NCBI RefSeq assembly: GCF_002101315.1
Contig: NZ_CP020777.1
Location: 620,001 to 684,000 of the forward strand
Direction: 5' to 3'
Length of the DNA: 64,000 nt
DNA from: Candidatus Pelagibacter sp. RS39
Lineage (GTDB): Bacteria; Pseudomonadota; Alphaproteobacteria; Pelagibacterales; Pelagibacteraceae
Translations under genes and position numbers: made by a program
The notes under the pieces: generated by a model
What the model saw: the letters and a program-made list of their open reading frames with translations, nothing else
Told to the model about the DNA's origin: nothing
The model's database searches: none
Shown: positions 56,506 to 64,000 of the stretch, one piece after another
How positions within the stretch are numbered: position 1 is the first letter of the stretch
Layout of the letters: the number at the start of each line of letters is the position of its first letter

Positions 56506-56523
56506 GAACTTAAAAGTTATAGA

Positions 56524-57426
56524 TTAATTGAAGTATTTTAAAGCAAAGAATACAACAATTGGGATAGTTATAAAAGACATTAAAGTTGAAACAACTATAG
56601 TACTTGCAACACTATCAACTATCTTTTTTGGTGAATATATTGATGCAACAAGATAATTAAGAACGGCGCTAGGCATTGAACATTGTATTAATAAAACTCC
56701 AGCAGCAAATCCCTTTAAATCAAAATATAAGATTAATAGATATCCTATAATAGGTCCTGCAATTACACGTCCTATTGAAGAAAATATAGCTTTATTTAAC
56801 GAAAAAACCTTTAGTCTTGTTAATGCAATTCCTAACGACATTAAGATTAAAAAAATAGTTGCATACATCAAAAGAAAGGTCGTATTTTCAACAAAGCCAG
56901 GTAGTTCTAAATCATAATAAAGTAAAAAGACTGCAACAATGATTGCATAAAATGGTGGACTTTTAATTATAACTTGTAGACTAAATTTTCTATCGGCCAG
57001 AAATACACCTAATGTGAAGTGACATAAGATTATTAAAGCAGAAATGGCTGCAGAAACTCCAAGACCTTGTGAACCATAAGCAAATAAACATATTGGCAAT
57101 CCCATATTACCAGTATTAGGCATTGTTAGTGGTGGAAGTTCTCTTATAATATCTTTAGTATTTAAAAGATATAGTATGATTGTTCCAATAATCATAAATC
57201 CTAAAATAGCTATTGCGTAATACCAAAAATAATTGATGAAAATATTAAATGAGATATTTACCGGGTTTAAAGCGTAAATAATCATTGCAGGTGTACCTAC
57301 ATTTGCTGCAAAATTAGTGATAAACGTAGTATCTATTTTAGGATTTTTTTTACCTAAGTAGTAACCAATGCCAACAACGAAAAAAACAGGAAACAAAACT
57401 TCAAAAAGTTTTATATAAATTTCCAT
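56524..57426 (-). CDS. AEC family transporter (auxin efflux carrier-like)
   Basis: A roughly ten-helix transporter of the auxin-efflux-carrier family, which includes bacterial organic acid (malate-type) carriers. The N-terminal LFPVFFVVGIGYYLGKK, the GNMGLPICLFAYGSQG motif (conserved Asn-Met-Gly-Leu-Pro) and AGVLLIQCSMPSAVLNYLVA are diagnostic. 300 residues. Its start shares a base with the hom stop, so it is probably expressed with hom, but its substrate is not known. Confidence 0.88.
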   Translation of the reverse strand: MEIYIKLFEVLFPVFFVVGIGYYLGKKNPKIDTTFITNFAANVGTPAMIIYALNPVNISFNIFINYFWYYAIAILGFMIIGTIILYLLNTKDIIRELPPLTMPNTGNMGLPICLFAYGSQGLGVSAAISALIILCHFTLGVFLADRKFSLQVIIKSPPFYAIIVAVFLLYYDLELPGFVENTTFLLMYATIFLILMSLGIALTRLKVFSLNKAIFSSIGRVIAGPIIGYLLILYFDLKGFAAGVLLIQCSMPSAVLNYLVASIYSPKKIVDSVASTIVVSTLMSFITIPIVVFFALKYFN

Positions 57427-58718
57427 TAACTATACAGTCTGATTAATGTTGGAAATTTTAAAATATTTCTATTCTTTCTAAATATCGATAAACAATTTCT
57501 TGCATTTTTTTCTGATGTTTTATGTGTAATTATGACAATAGTAGCTGAATTTCTTTTTTTATCAGGTGTTTGTATAATTCTTTTTACAGACATTTTATAT
57601 TTAGCCAGTCGATTAGTTATAGAAGATAAAACACCTTGTTTATCTTTAACTTCAAATCTTAAATATAGAGAATTTGAGTAGTCATCATTATTAAAAGCCT
57701 TTACAACTTTTCTTTTATTTGAGGAAATTCCAAAGGGATATTTTATATTTCCTCTAAGAATAGACAATAAATCAGATAATAAAGAGGATGAAGTAGGCCC
57801 TGGTCCTGCGCCCTCCCCTTGAAGTATGCTCTCACCAACGGGCTTTCCCTCCGTAATAACAGCGTTCATAACACCATTTACATTACCTATGTACGTGTCT
57901 TTACTAACTAAACACGGATGAACAGTTTCAAATAAACGATTATTTATCATTTCACATATACCAAGTAACTTAATTCTAAGATTTAATTGTTTTGCAATTT
58001 TGATATCTTTTAAATCAATATTTTCTATACCTTCCATTATACATTTGTAATGTGAAATTTTATTATTGAATGCAAGAGCTGATAAAATTCTAACTTTTGC
58101 AAAAGCATCAAAACCATTCAGATCTAATTTAGGATTACCTGGTTCAGCATAACCAAGTTCTTGAGCTTTTTTTAAAACTTTATCAAAAGTCTCATTTGAA
58201 TTTTCCATCTCTGTTAAAATATAATTAGTTGTTCCATTTAAAATTCCATAGACTTTCTTTATTTTATTTGTAGCTAAACCCTCCTTAATCGTTCTAAGTA
58301 TTGGAATTCCTCCAGCAACAGAAGCTTCAAATTCTAAATTAACATTATTCTTCTCAGCTAATTTAGCTAATTCATTACCGTGTTTTGAAATTAAAGCTTT
58401 ATTTGGTGTAATAACATTAATCTTATTCTTTAACGCCAACACAACAATTTTTTTTGAAATTCCGTCAGATTGACCAATAGACTCAAATAAAATATCTATT
58501 TTTTTTTCTTTAAAAATTTTGAGAGGATTAGTATAGAAGATTTTCTTATTAATATTGTACTTTCTTTTTTTATTTTTATTTTTTGCAGAAATTGCTACGA
58601 TATTTATCTTTTTTCCTGTTTTTATTTCTATTTCTTTTTTTTTTAGTCTTAATTCATTGTAAAGATAAATGCCTACTTGACCCAAACCAACAATTGCAAT
58701 GTTAACTATTTTATTCAT
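57426..58718 (-). CDS. hom: Homoserine dehydrogenase
   Basis: Reduces aspartate semialdehyde to homoserine for threonine and methionine. The NAD(P) fold opens with IVNIAIVGLGQVGIYLYN; the conserved VTPNKALISKHG, FEASVAGGIPILRTI, GTTNYILTEM and LGYAEPGNPKLDLNGFDAF motifs follow. A C-terminal ACT domain (FEVKDKQGVLSSITNRLAKY) allows feedback control, typically by threonine. 430 residues. metY, which uses activated homoserine, is 2.3 kb away. It overlaps the small lipoprotein ORF by 8 bases. Confidence 0.95.
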   Translation of the reverse strand: MNKIVNIAIVGLGQVGIYLYNELRLKKKEIEIKTGKKINIVAISAKNKNKKRKYNINKKIFYTNPLKIFKEKKIDILFESIGQSDGISKKIVVLALKNKINVITPNKALISKHGNELAKLAEKNNVNLEFEASVAGGIPILRTIKEGLATNKIKKVYGILNGTTNYILTEMENSNETFDKVLKKAQELGYAEPGNPKLDLNGFDAFAKVRILSALAFNNKISHYKCIMEGIENIDLKDIKIAKQLNLRIKLLGICEMINNRLFETVHPCLVSKDTYIGNVNGVMNAVITEGKPVGESILQGEGAGPGPTSSSLLSDLLSILRGNIKYPFGISSNKRKVVKAFNNDDYSNSLYLRFEVKDKQGVLSSITNRLAKYKMSVKRIIQTPDKKRNSATIVIITHKTSEKNARNCLSIFRKNRNILKFPTLIRLYS

Positions 58719-58872
58719 CTATATTTGGATAATCACTGTTATCTACGTAAACTTTTAAATTTGATTTAAATTCTTCAAAAGTTAGATCTTTTGAAAAATT
58801 TATCTTTTTTTCAGTTTGAATAGGAGCACAAGAAATAACTAGAAAGAAAATAAATAATAATAATTTTTTCAC
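58711..58872 (-). CDS. Putative 53-residue lipoprotein between argC and hom
   Basis: Read leftward, a GTG start overlaps the argC stop as GTGA and the ORF ends 8 bases inside hom. The N-terminus is a lipoprotein signal (KKLLLFIFFLVISCAP, lipobox ISC-A with Cys15), followed by a soluble, acidic 38-residue tail containing DLTFEEFKSNL. The signal sequence and tight coupling on both sides make it more than a chance ORF. Function unknown. Confidence 0.62.
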   Translation of the reverse strand: MKKLLLFIFFLVISCAPIQTEKKINFSKDLTFEEFKSNLKVYVDNSDYPNIDE

Positions 58873-59891
58873 AATAATCCCTCACTAATTTTATAACCAA
58901 ATTTCAAATTCATATTTTGAACAGCTTGACCTGCTCCTCCTTTAATAAGATTATCAATGGCTGATAAAATTATTATCTTATCTTTAAATTTAGTTTTGCA
59001 GACTGAAATAAAGCAATAATTGGTATTCATAACGTCATTTGTGCTCAAAAAAGAGTTAACACTCTTTACTTTTACAAATTTATTCTTTTTATGAAATTTT
59101 TTCAAAATATTTTGTACTTTATTTAGAGTAATGCCTGGTTTTAAATCCAAATAGATAGTACTCAAAATTCCTCTAAACATTGGAATAATATGGGGTGTAA
59201 ATGTAAAATTAATTTTTGAAGAGGTATAATTTTTTAATTCTTGTTGAATTTCAGAATTATGTCTATGAAACCCTACACCATACGCACTAAGAGATTCGTA
59301 TAAATTCTTGTTTTTAAATTTTTTATGTACACCTCTTCCCGCTCCAGAATATCCAGATTTAGAGTCTATAATGATATTCTTTAAGTTGATCGATCTTTTT
59401 TTAACTAATGGAACAAGTGGTAAAAGTATTGATGTAGGATAACAACCTGGACACCCAATAATGCTAAATTTTTTAACTAATTTTCCTGTTATTTCAGGTA
59501 AAGCATAAATGCTATTTTTTATGTTACTTAACGCTTTATGTTTTTGTTTATACCATTTTAAATATTCAGAACCTTTTTTTAATCTAAAATCTGCAGCTAA
59601 ATCAATTAAAGTATTTTTTTTTAATAAATCTTTTGAAATTATCTGAGCTTCTCCATTCGGAAGAGCGGTAAATATAATATCAACATAACTTAAGTATTTT
59701 TTATTGTATTTTGTAATTCTTGGTAACTTTTTTGACCTAAATGAATTATCATAAGATGAAATATTTTTTCCAACAGAGGAATTTCCGCATAGATACTTTA
59801 TATTAATATTCTTATGTTTAATTAATAATTTAATTAATTGAATACCGATATAACCAGTAGATCCAGCAATTAGTACATTAAGCTTAGGCAT
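58869..59891 (-). CDS. argC: N-acetyl-gamma-glutamyl-phosphate reductase
   Basis: Third step of arginine biosynthesis. The NADP-binding start LIAGSTGYIGIQLIKLL, the active-site Cys in IGCPGCYPTSILLPL, the SKSGYSGAGRG loop and FTPHIIPMFRGIL are diagnostic. 340 residues, the long ArgC type. It is separated from rpsI by 33 bases; rpsI-argC adjacency is known in alphaproteobacteria. Confidence 0.95.
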   Translation of the reverse strand: MPKLNVLIAGSTGYIGIQLIKLLIKHKNINIKYLCGNSSVGKNISSYDNSFRSKKLPRITKYNKKYLSYVDIIFTALPNGEAQIISKDLLKKNTLIDLAADFRLKKGSEYLKWYKQKHKALSNIKNSIYALPEITGKLVKKFSIIGCPGCYPTSILLPLVPLVKKRSINLKNIIIDSKSGYSGAGRGVHKKFKNKNLYESLSAYGVGFHRHNSEIQQELKNYTSSKINFTFTPHIIPMFRGILSTIYLDLKPGITLNKVQNILKKFHKKNKFVKVKSVNSFLSTNDVMNTNYCFISVCKTKFKDKIIILSAIDNLIKGGAGQAVQNMNLKFGYKISEGLL

Positions 59892-59924
59892 TGTATATTA
59901 TAACAGTTAAAAGTTAAAAAAGAA

Positions 59925-60362
59925 TTATCTTTTAGAAAATTGAAAGCTTCTTCTAGCTTTTTTACGTCCAGGTTTTTTTCTTTCAACTGATCTGGAGTCT
60001 CGGGTGGTCAATTTTTCGGTTTTAAGTGTAGATTTCAGTTTTTCATCAAATAAAACTAAAGCTTTAGAAATCCCGTGAACCATTGCTCCTGCTTGTCCTG
60101 TTGGTCCTCCACCTTTTACACTGCACTTTACATCATATTCTGTTGCTTGATTTATAAGTTCAAAAGGTCTAACTATTTGCATTTTATGATTATCACTTGA
60201 AAAATAATCACTAAAAAGTTTACCATTTACATAAATTTTACCTGAGCCTTTTTTTAACCAAACTTTAGCTATTGAAGTTTTTCTTCTTCCAGTAGCGTAC
60301 TTGCTATCTTTGAAGTCCAGCTTTATTTTAGGAGCTTTAGCTGATGTTTGAGTATTTTCCAT
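59925..60362 (-). CDS. rpsI: Ribosomal protein uS9
   Basis: Small-subunit ribosomal protein. The conserved YATGRRKTSIAKVWLKKGSG, GGGPTGQAGAMVHGISKAL and basic C-terminus ending KARRSFQFSKR, which reaches the decoding site, are all present. 145 residues including a 15-residue N-terminal extension common in alphaproteobacteria. It directly follows rplM, the universal pair. Confidence 0.97.
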   Translation of the reverse strand: MENTQTSAKAPKIKLDFKDSKYATGRRKTSIAKVWLKKGSGKIYVNGKLFSDYFSSDNHKMQIVRPFELINQATEYDVKCSVKGGGPTGQAGAMVHGISKALVLFDEKLKSTLKTEKLTTRDSRSVERKKPGRKKARRSFQFSKR

Positions 60363-60363
60363 T

Positions 60364-60822
60364 TTAATTTCGTGCTATGTTTTTAGAGTTTAATTTATCC
60401 AAGTGTATTACTTGAGGATTTTGAGCTGTATGAGGATGATCATTTCCAACATATATTTTCAATTTAGTAAGTTGTTTTTTTCCCAACACTCCCCCTGGAA
60501 GCATTCTTTTTACTGCAAGTTTTAGAGCCTCACCTGGTTTTTTTTTAGCAAGATTTTCAGGTGTAGTTTCTTTTATTCCACCAGGATGACCTGTATGTCT
60601 GAAGTATTTTTTATTTTGAAATTTATTTCCAGTGAATTTGATTTGTTCGATATTTTTAACAACTACAAAATCTCCATCGTCCATATGTGGTGTGAAAGTT
60701 GTTTTGTTTTTACCTCTAATAATTTTTGATATGACAGTTGCTAGTCTGCCTACTACAGCATTTTTAGCGTCTATTTCATACCAATTAGATGATAATTGAT
60801 CTTTTTTAAGGAATTTTGTCAT
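60364..60822 (-). CDS. rplM: Ribosomal protein uL13
   Basis: Large-subunit ribosomal protein. WYEIDAKNAVVGRLATVIS at the N-terminus, DFVVVKNIEQIKFTGNK, YFRHTGHPGGIKETT and VKRMLPGGVLGKKQLTKLKI are diagnostic. 152 residues. It heads a leftward operon rplM-rpsI and probably onward to argC; a promoter-like sequence precedes it. Confidence 0.97.
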   Translation of the reverse strand: MTKFLKKDQLSSNWYEIDAKNAVVGRLATVISKIIRGKNKTTFTPHMDDGDFVVVKNIEQIKFTGNKFQNKKYFRHTGHPGGIKETTPENLAKKKPGEALKLAVKRMLPGGVLGKKQLTKLKIYVGNDHPHTAQNPQVIHLDKLNSKNIARN

Positions 60823-60832
60823 TGTGCGTGGA

Positions 60833-60860
60833 TTAATACTATTAATAAGATCAAAGTCAA
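60833..60860 (-). promoter_or_regulatory. Probable promoter of rplM-rpsI
   Basis: Reading leftward, TTGACT (60860-60855) and TATTAA (60838-60833) are spaced by 16 bases, close to the sigma-70 pattern, 11 bases before the rplM start. In so AT-rich a genome such matches are common; the G and C in the -35 hexamer and the location support it. Confidence 0.5.
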
Positions 60861-60873
60861 ATTGATATTTTTA

Positions 60874-60901
60874 TTGTTTTAAGCCTTTTTTTTGTTATAT
60901 T
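60874..60901 (+). promoter_or_regulatory. Possible promoter of the metY leader
   Basis: TTGTTT and TATATT separated by 16 bases would start RNA at about 60907, exactly where the first riboswitch-like element begins. The -35 hexamer is weak, so the call rests mostly on position. Confidence 0.4.
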
Positions 60902-60905
60902 AATA

Positions 60906-60950
60906 ATGCCGATTTGTTCCTATTGCGGGCTTACAGCTAAAAAGGAAATC
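60906..60950 (+). promoter_or_regulatory. SAM-II riboswitch-like element
   Basis: The element has the SAM-II plan: a short P1 (GCC with GGC), a loop reading GATTTGTTCCTATTGC, and the 3' strand AGCTAAAAAGGAAATC. TTCCT in the loop (60917-60921) pairs with AGGAA (60943-60947), making the pseudoknot; the ATTTG, TATTGC and AGCTAAAAAGG blocks match known SAM-II sequences. P1 is only 3 bp, which is weak. SAM-II RNAs sense S-adenosylmethionine upstream of methionine genes in alphaproteobacteria, in agreement with metY here. Confidence 0.75.
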
Positions 60951-60962
60951 ATCATACAAACT

Positions 60963-61025
60963 CGGTAGGCATTTGAACTGTATTGTGCGCCTAGCATAAA
61001 GCTAAAGCACTAAAAAAGGAGTAAT
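60963..61025 (+). promoter_or_regulatory. SAM-V riboswitch-like element overlapping the metY ribosome site
   Basis: P1 is TAGGC (60966-60970) with GCCTA (60989-60993), closing a loop ATTTGAACTGTATTGTGC. GTGC in that loop (60985-60988) pairs with GCAC (61007-61010) as a pseudoknot, and AGCTAAAGCACTAAAAAAGG follows. The ribosome site AAGGAG (61016-61021) lies directly at the 3' end, so ligand binding could hide it. This fits the SAM-V class of marine bacteria, a SAM-II relative that acts on translation. Confidence 0.8.
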
Positions 61026-62354
61026 ATGAGTAAAAAAAGAAATAATCCTGAAACCATTGCCATACATGGTGGTGATTACAGAAGTGACCCAGCAACTAAT
61101 GCTGTTGCTGTGCCAATATATAGAACAACGTCATATCAATTTCAAAGTACTGAACATGCAGCAAATTTATTTGCATTAAAGGAATTTGGAAATATCTACA
61201 CAAGGATTATGAATCCAACTAATGATGTTTTAGAGAAAAGAATTGCAGCATTGGAAGGTGGATTATCTTGTGTAACGGTTTCATCAGGGCAAACAGCTTC
61301 GAGTTTTGCAGTTCTAAATGTTGCTCAATCAGGTGATAACATTGTTAGTTCTACGGATCTTTACGGCGGAACAGTTTCATTATTTACACATACCTTAAGT
61401 AAACTTGGGATTGAAATTAGATATGCTGATCCAAGTGATCCTAAAAACTTTGAGAAGGCAATAGATGATAGGACCAGAGCTTTTTATGGTGAGACATTAC
61501 CTAATCCATATTTGAGAGTGTTCCCTATCAAAGAAGTTTCTGATATTGGAAGAAAATATAATATTCCATTAATAATGGATAATACTGCTGCGCCAATTAT
61601 ATGTAAACCAATAGAACATGGAGCGGCCGTCGTTATACACTCATTAACAAAATATATTGGTGGACATGGAACTGCTGTTGCTGGAAGCATAGTTGATAGT
61701 GGTAACTTTGACTGGACCGCAGATCCTAAAAGACAACCTTTATTCAATGAGCCTGATGCAAGTTATGGAGGTGTTGTTTGGGGAAAAGCTGTACCAGAAT
61801 TAACCGGAGCTAATGTACCTTTTGCAGTCAGAGCAAGAGTTTGTTTGCTTAGAGATTTAGGTTCAGCTTTAGCACCAGATAATGCTTTTGCAATAATTCA
61901 GGGACTAGAGACCGTAGCTCTAAGAATGAAGCAACATTGTGAAAATGCTGAAAAAGTAGTTAATTTTTTAAAAAAACATAAAGAAGTAACTAAGGTTATA
62001 TATTCCACTGAACATGAGAAGAAAATAGCTGATAGAGCTAAACAATATCTTAAAGGTGGAAATGGACCAATGGTTGGTATTGAACTTAAAGGTGGTATTG
62101 AGGCTGGGAAAAAATTTATTGAGTCTTTGAAAATGTTCTACCATGTAGCAAACATTGGTGATGCAAGAAGTTTAGCTATACATCCTGCTAGTACTACTCA
62201 TAGTCAGTTGAACGAAAAAGAGTTAGCGGCATCAGGTGTGACTCAGAGTTATGTAAGACTTTGTATAGGTATTGAGCACATTGATGATATTATTGATGAT
62301 TTAGATCAAGCCTTGAACAAGTCATCAAAAGGAAGTTTAAAAGCTGTTAGTTAA
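61026..62354 (+). CDS. metY: O-acetylhomoserine sulfhydrylase (O-acetylhomoserine aminocarboxypropyltransferase)
   Basis: PLP enzyme forming homocysteine or methionine from activated homoserine and sulfide or methanethiol. The opening ETIAIHGGDYRSDPATNAVA, YTRIMNPTNDVLEKRIAALE, and the PLP-lysine motif SLTKYIGGHG with a downstream HPASTTHSQL are typical; the 442-residue length points to MetY rather than the shorter MetZ/MetB. It is preceded by tandem SAM-binding RNA elements and a strong AAGGAG site. For a SAR11-like cell that relies on reduced sulfur, control of this step by SAM makes sense. Converges with ctaA over 8 bases. Confidence 0.93.
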   Translation: MSKKRNNPETIAIHGGDYRSDPATNAVAVPIYRTTSYQFQSTEHAANLFALKEFGNIYTRIMNPTNDVLEKRIAALEGGLSCVTVSSGQTASSFAVLNVAQSGDNIVSSTDLYGGTVSLFTHTLSKLGIEIRYADPSDPKNFEKAIDDRTRAFYGETLPNPYLRVFPIKEVSDIGRKYNIPLIMDNTAAPIICKPIEHGAAVVIHSLTKYIGGHGTAVAGSIVDSGNFDWTADPKRQPLFNEPDASYGGVVWGKAVPELTGANVPFAVRARVCLLRDLGSALAPDNAFAIIQGLETVALRMKQHCENAEKVVNFLKKHKEVTKVIYSTEHEKKIADRAKQYLKGGNGPMVGIELKGGIEAGKKFIESLKMFYHVANIGDARSLAIHPASTTHSQLNEKELAASGVTQSYVRLCIGIEHIDDIIDDLDQALNKSSKGSLKAVS

Positions 62355-63363
62355 ATTTTGTATTTAAATAAAAAAAATAAATACTTGAGCTAACTAAAAA
62401 AATTGAACTTATTTGGTGCAGAGATGCAACATAAATCTGTGCACCATATAAGACTGTGAAAATACCTAATATAATCTGAAGAATTATAAATATACCCAAA
62501 TAATTAATAGATTTATATAAATCATACATCTTGTTTCTATAAATCTTATAGAAAATTGAAAAATAAAAAATTACTATCAAATAAGCTAAATTACGATGAA
62601 TAAATTGTGCTAATGAGGGATCACTTAGAGCCGCAACTTTAAATAGATCATCAAAATTATTATCATCAGGAAAATATGAACTGCCCATTAAAGGCCATGA
62701 ATTATAGATTTTTCCTGCATCCATACCAGAAACAAAGGCACCAATTGAAATTTGTAAAAAAATCAGGATTAAGAATAATAAAGGAATAAATATATTTAGT
62801 TTGTTTGTTGTGTTTCTTGATACGTTAATTTTTAGATAATTCCAATATATTAAAGATAAAATAAAAAAAGCAATGAGTAAATGTAAAGATAACCTAAAGT
62901 GACTTACATCTACTCTGTTAACTAATCCACTACTAACCATATACCAGCCAATGAAACCTTGAAAACATATAAGAAAAAAAATGAAATATAGATTTGATAA
63001 TTTAGTAATCTTAATCTTAAAAGAAAAATAAATTAATGGTATTAAGTATCCAAGACCGATCAGTCTTCCAAGAAATCTGTGAGCCCATTCCCACCAAAAA
63101 ATAACTTTAAACTCGCTTAAAGTCATATTGTAGTTTTGTAACTTAAATTCAGGGATTTGTTTATAAAGATTAAAATAAATAGTCCAATCATTTTGATTAA
63201 GAGGTGGAAAAAAACCAGAAAATAATTCCCATTCAGTTATTGAGAGGCCTGAGTCGGTAAGTCTTGTTAAGCCACCAACTATTATCATAAAAGATATAAT
63301 CCAAAACATAAAGATTAACCAAATTGATAGCTGATTATTTATTTTTGCATTTGTTGTGTACAT
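62347..63363 (-). CDS. ctaA: Heme A synthase (CtaA/COX15)
   Basis: Oxidises the methyl group of heme O to make heme A for cytochrome oxidase. About eight membrane helices; MIIVGGLTRLTDSGLSITEW, the heme-ligand helices WWEWAHRFLGRLIG and VDVSHFRLSLHLLIAF, and AQFIHRNLAYLIV and ASLHQISSIF are characteristic of the COX15 type 2 form. 338 residues. It overlaps metY tail-to-tail and is divergent from the chorismate mutase gene. Confidence 0.94.
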   Translation of the reverse strand: MYTTNAKINNQLSIWLIFMFWIISFMIIVGGLTRLTDSGLSITEWELFSGFFPPLNQNDWTIYFNLYKQIPEFKLQNYNMTLSEFKVIFWWEWAHRFLGRLIGLGYLIPLIYFSFKIKITKLSNLYFIFFLICFQGFIGWYMVSSGLVNRVDVSHFRLSLHLLIAFFILSLIYWNYLKINVSRNTTNKLNIFIPLLFLILIFLQISIGAFVSGMDAGKIYNSWPLMGSSYFPDDNNFDDLFKVAALSDPSLAQFIHRNLAYLIVIFYFSIFYKIYRNKMYDLYKSINYLGIFIILQIILGIFTVLYGAQIYVASLHQISSIFLVSSSIYFFYLNTKFN

Positions 63364-63406
63364 GTGGGGATAAATATAATAATTTTCATATTATCCAAAT
63401 ATATAA

Positions 63407-63697
63407 ATGTCGCCTTTAAAAAGAAAAGAACTTAACAAGATAAGATTAAAGTTAGATAAATTGGATAATTCATTGATTAAACTAATTAAACAAAGAACTA
63501 ATCTTGTAAATCAAGTTTTAAAACTTAAAGATAAAAAAAAGGAAATTATTGACAATAAAAGAATTAAAATTATTTTGAAAAATATCAGAAAAAAATCTCT
63601 AGCAAATAAGATAGACCCTAAAATTACCAATCGTATATGGAAAAATATGATTTGGTCCTATATTGATTACGAAAAAAGAAATTTTAAAAGAAAATAA
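63407..63697 (+). CDS. Chorismate mutase (AroQ class)
   Basis: A 96-residue all-helical enzyme converting chorismate to prephenate for Phe and Tyr. The pattern LNKIRLKLDKLDNSLIKLIK and QRTNLVNQVLKLKDKKK (Arg and Lys active-site residues) and the C-terminal ITNRIWKNMIWSYIDYEKRN match the AroQ fold. It is a stand-alone domain without PDT. It ends one base before the convergent rpmG stop. Confidence 0.9.
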   Translation: MSPLKRKELNKIRLKLDKLDNSLIKLIKQRTNLVNQVLKLKDKKKEIIDNKRIKIILKNIRKKSLANKIDPKITNRIWKNMIWSYIDYEKRNFKRK

Positions 63698-63889
63698 TTA
63701 CTTACTATGCGGAGGAAGTTTTTTTTCAATAAAAACTTCATGTTTTCTAGTACTTGGGTTATATTTACGCGCTGAGAGTTTAACTTTAGCTTTTTCACCA
63801 CCCGCTGGTTTTTTTACATAATAAAAAAATGGACTATCTGGTTTACTTTCGGGAACTAGTCTAACTTTTACGTGTGTTTTTTTTGCCAT
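63698..63889 (-). CDS. rpmG: Ribosomal protein bL33
   Basis: Large-subunit ribosomal protein. MAKKTHVKVRLVPES, the FFYYVKKPAG segment and LSARKYNPSTRKHEVFIEKKL are characteristic; at 63 residues it is slightly longer than the usual 50-55. No zinc cysteines are present, so this is the cysteine-free type. Its ATG overlaps the stop of the upstream gene (TAATG). Confidence 0.93.
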   Translation of the reverse strand: MAKKTHVKVRLVPESKPDSPFFYYVKKPAGGEKAKVKLSARKYNPSTRKHEVFIEKKLPPHSK

Positions 63890-64000
63890 TATTTATAATC
63901 TTTTAAATTTTTAACAATTTTAGAAATTTTTAAAACTTTATTTTTAAAATTACTCGTTCTTATAGAATTATTTGAAATTTCGTCAAGGTTTAAAGTATCG
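63889..64000 (-). CDS. C-terminal end of an unidentified gene upstream of rpmG
   Basis: Read leftward from the window edge, one frame stays open for 36 codons and ends in a TAA that overlaps the rpmG ATG as TAATG. The peptide is Asn/Lys-rich (TLNLDEISNNSIRTSNFKNK, then VLKISKIVKNLKDYK). No domain can be recognised. The coupling overlap makes it a real gene end, probably the head of the rpmG operon; a ribonuclease R-like gene often lies here in alphaproteobacteria, but I cannot support that from 36 residues. Confidence 0.55.
   Translation of the reverse strand, partial: DTLNLDEISNNSIRTSNFKNKVLKISKIVKNLKDYK

Overview
The window is a gene-dense, strongly AT-rich bacterial chromosome segment. 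It looks like a streamlined marine alphaproteobacterium of the SAR11 / Pelagibacterales type (Candidatus Pelagibacter-like). Support comes from the very low GC codon use, spacers of only a few bases, many ATGA, TAATG or 8-nt stop/start overlaps, and alphaproteobacterial gene orders (argS-x-nagZ-scpA-scpB-tatABC-serS and mltB-rlpA-dac-tmk-holB-metG-tatD). An NDUFS4-type complex I accessory subunit, CtaA and SAM-II/SAM-V riboswitch-like leaders fit the same group. The assignment is inference from the sequence; no database search was run.

Layout. (1) 1-7774: the end of a mannose-1-phosphate guanylyltransferase/isomerase, then a complete phosphate-starvation module phoR-pstS-pstC-pstA-pstB-phoU-phoB. 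Pho-box-like 11-bp-phased repeats precede pstS and pstC, and a strong terminator lies between those two genes. (2) 7771-11489: a zinc module, with zur-znuB-znuC reading left and znuA reading right from a 70-bp spacer holding two Zur-type palindromes. ZnuA carries eight copies of a His-rich heptapeptide encoded by a 21-bp repeat; two small membrane-protein genes follow zur. (3) 11532-16511: an Ldh2-type oxidoreductase, xthA, an A-type Fe-S carrier, dgt and argS. (4) 16511-24446: a small membrane-anchored protein, nagZ, scpAB, tatABC, serS, yajC-secD-secF: cell-wall recycling, chromosome segregation and protein export. (5) 24443-37377: a PuuD-like membrane protein, uvrA, ssb, gyrA, coaD, a cyclophilin, tgt, tRNA-Lys, an M48 peptidase, a 25-codon membrane ORF coupled to a DUF502 gene, recG, sdhE and tRNA-Ser. 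(6) 37460-50387: rarD, the mltB to tatD run, an MBL hydrolase, a glutathione peroxidase, nhaA, a zinc-ribbon protein, tRNA-Pro, an NDUFS4-like subunit, an SbmA/BacA-like transporter and glpX.

(7) 50423-55653 is the only part that looks accessory: tRNA-Glu, a GIY-YIG protein, a 709-residue double glycosyltransferase, a GT2 glycosyltransferase, a tyrosine recombinase with an inverted repeat resembling a recombinase core site at its 5' end, a 58-codon membrane ORF, a minimal O6-alkylguanine methyltransferase, and a 461-bp stretch with no recognisable gene. (8) 55654-64000: two transporters, hom, a 53-residue lipoprotein ORF and argC, rpsI-rplM, metY behind tandem SAM-II and SAM-V riboswitch-like elements, ctaA, a chorismate mutase, rpmG and the tail of one further gene.

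The most notable observations are the tandem SAM riboswitches on metY, the loss of two zinc ligands in Tgt, the recombinase-site-like inverted repeat beside the integrase, several genes of under 60 codons placed by stop/start overlaps, and the regulatory sites of the Pho and Zur modules. No CRISPR array, insertion sequence or clearly new defence system was seen.
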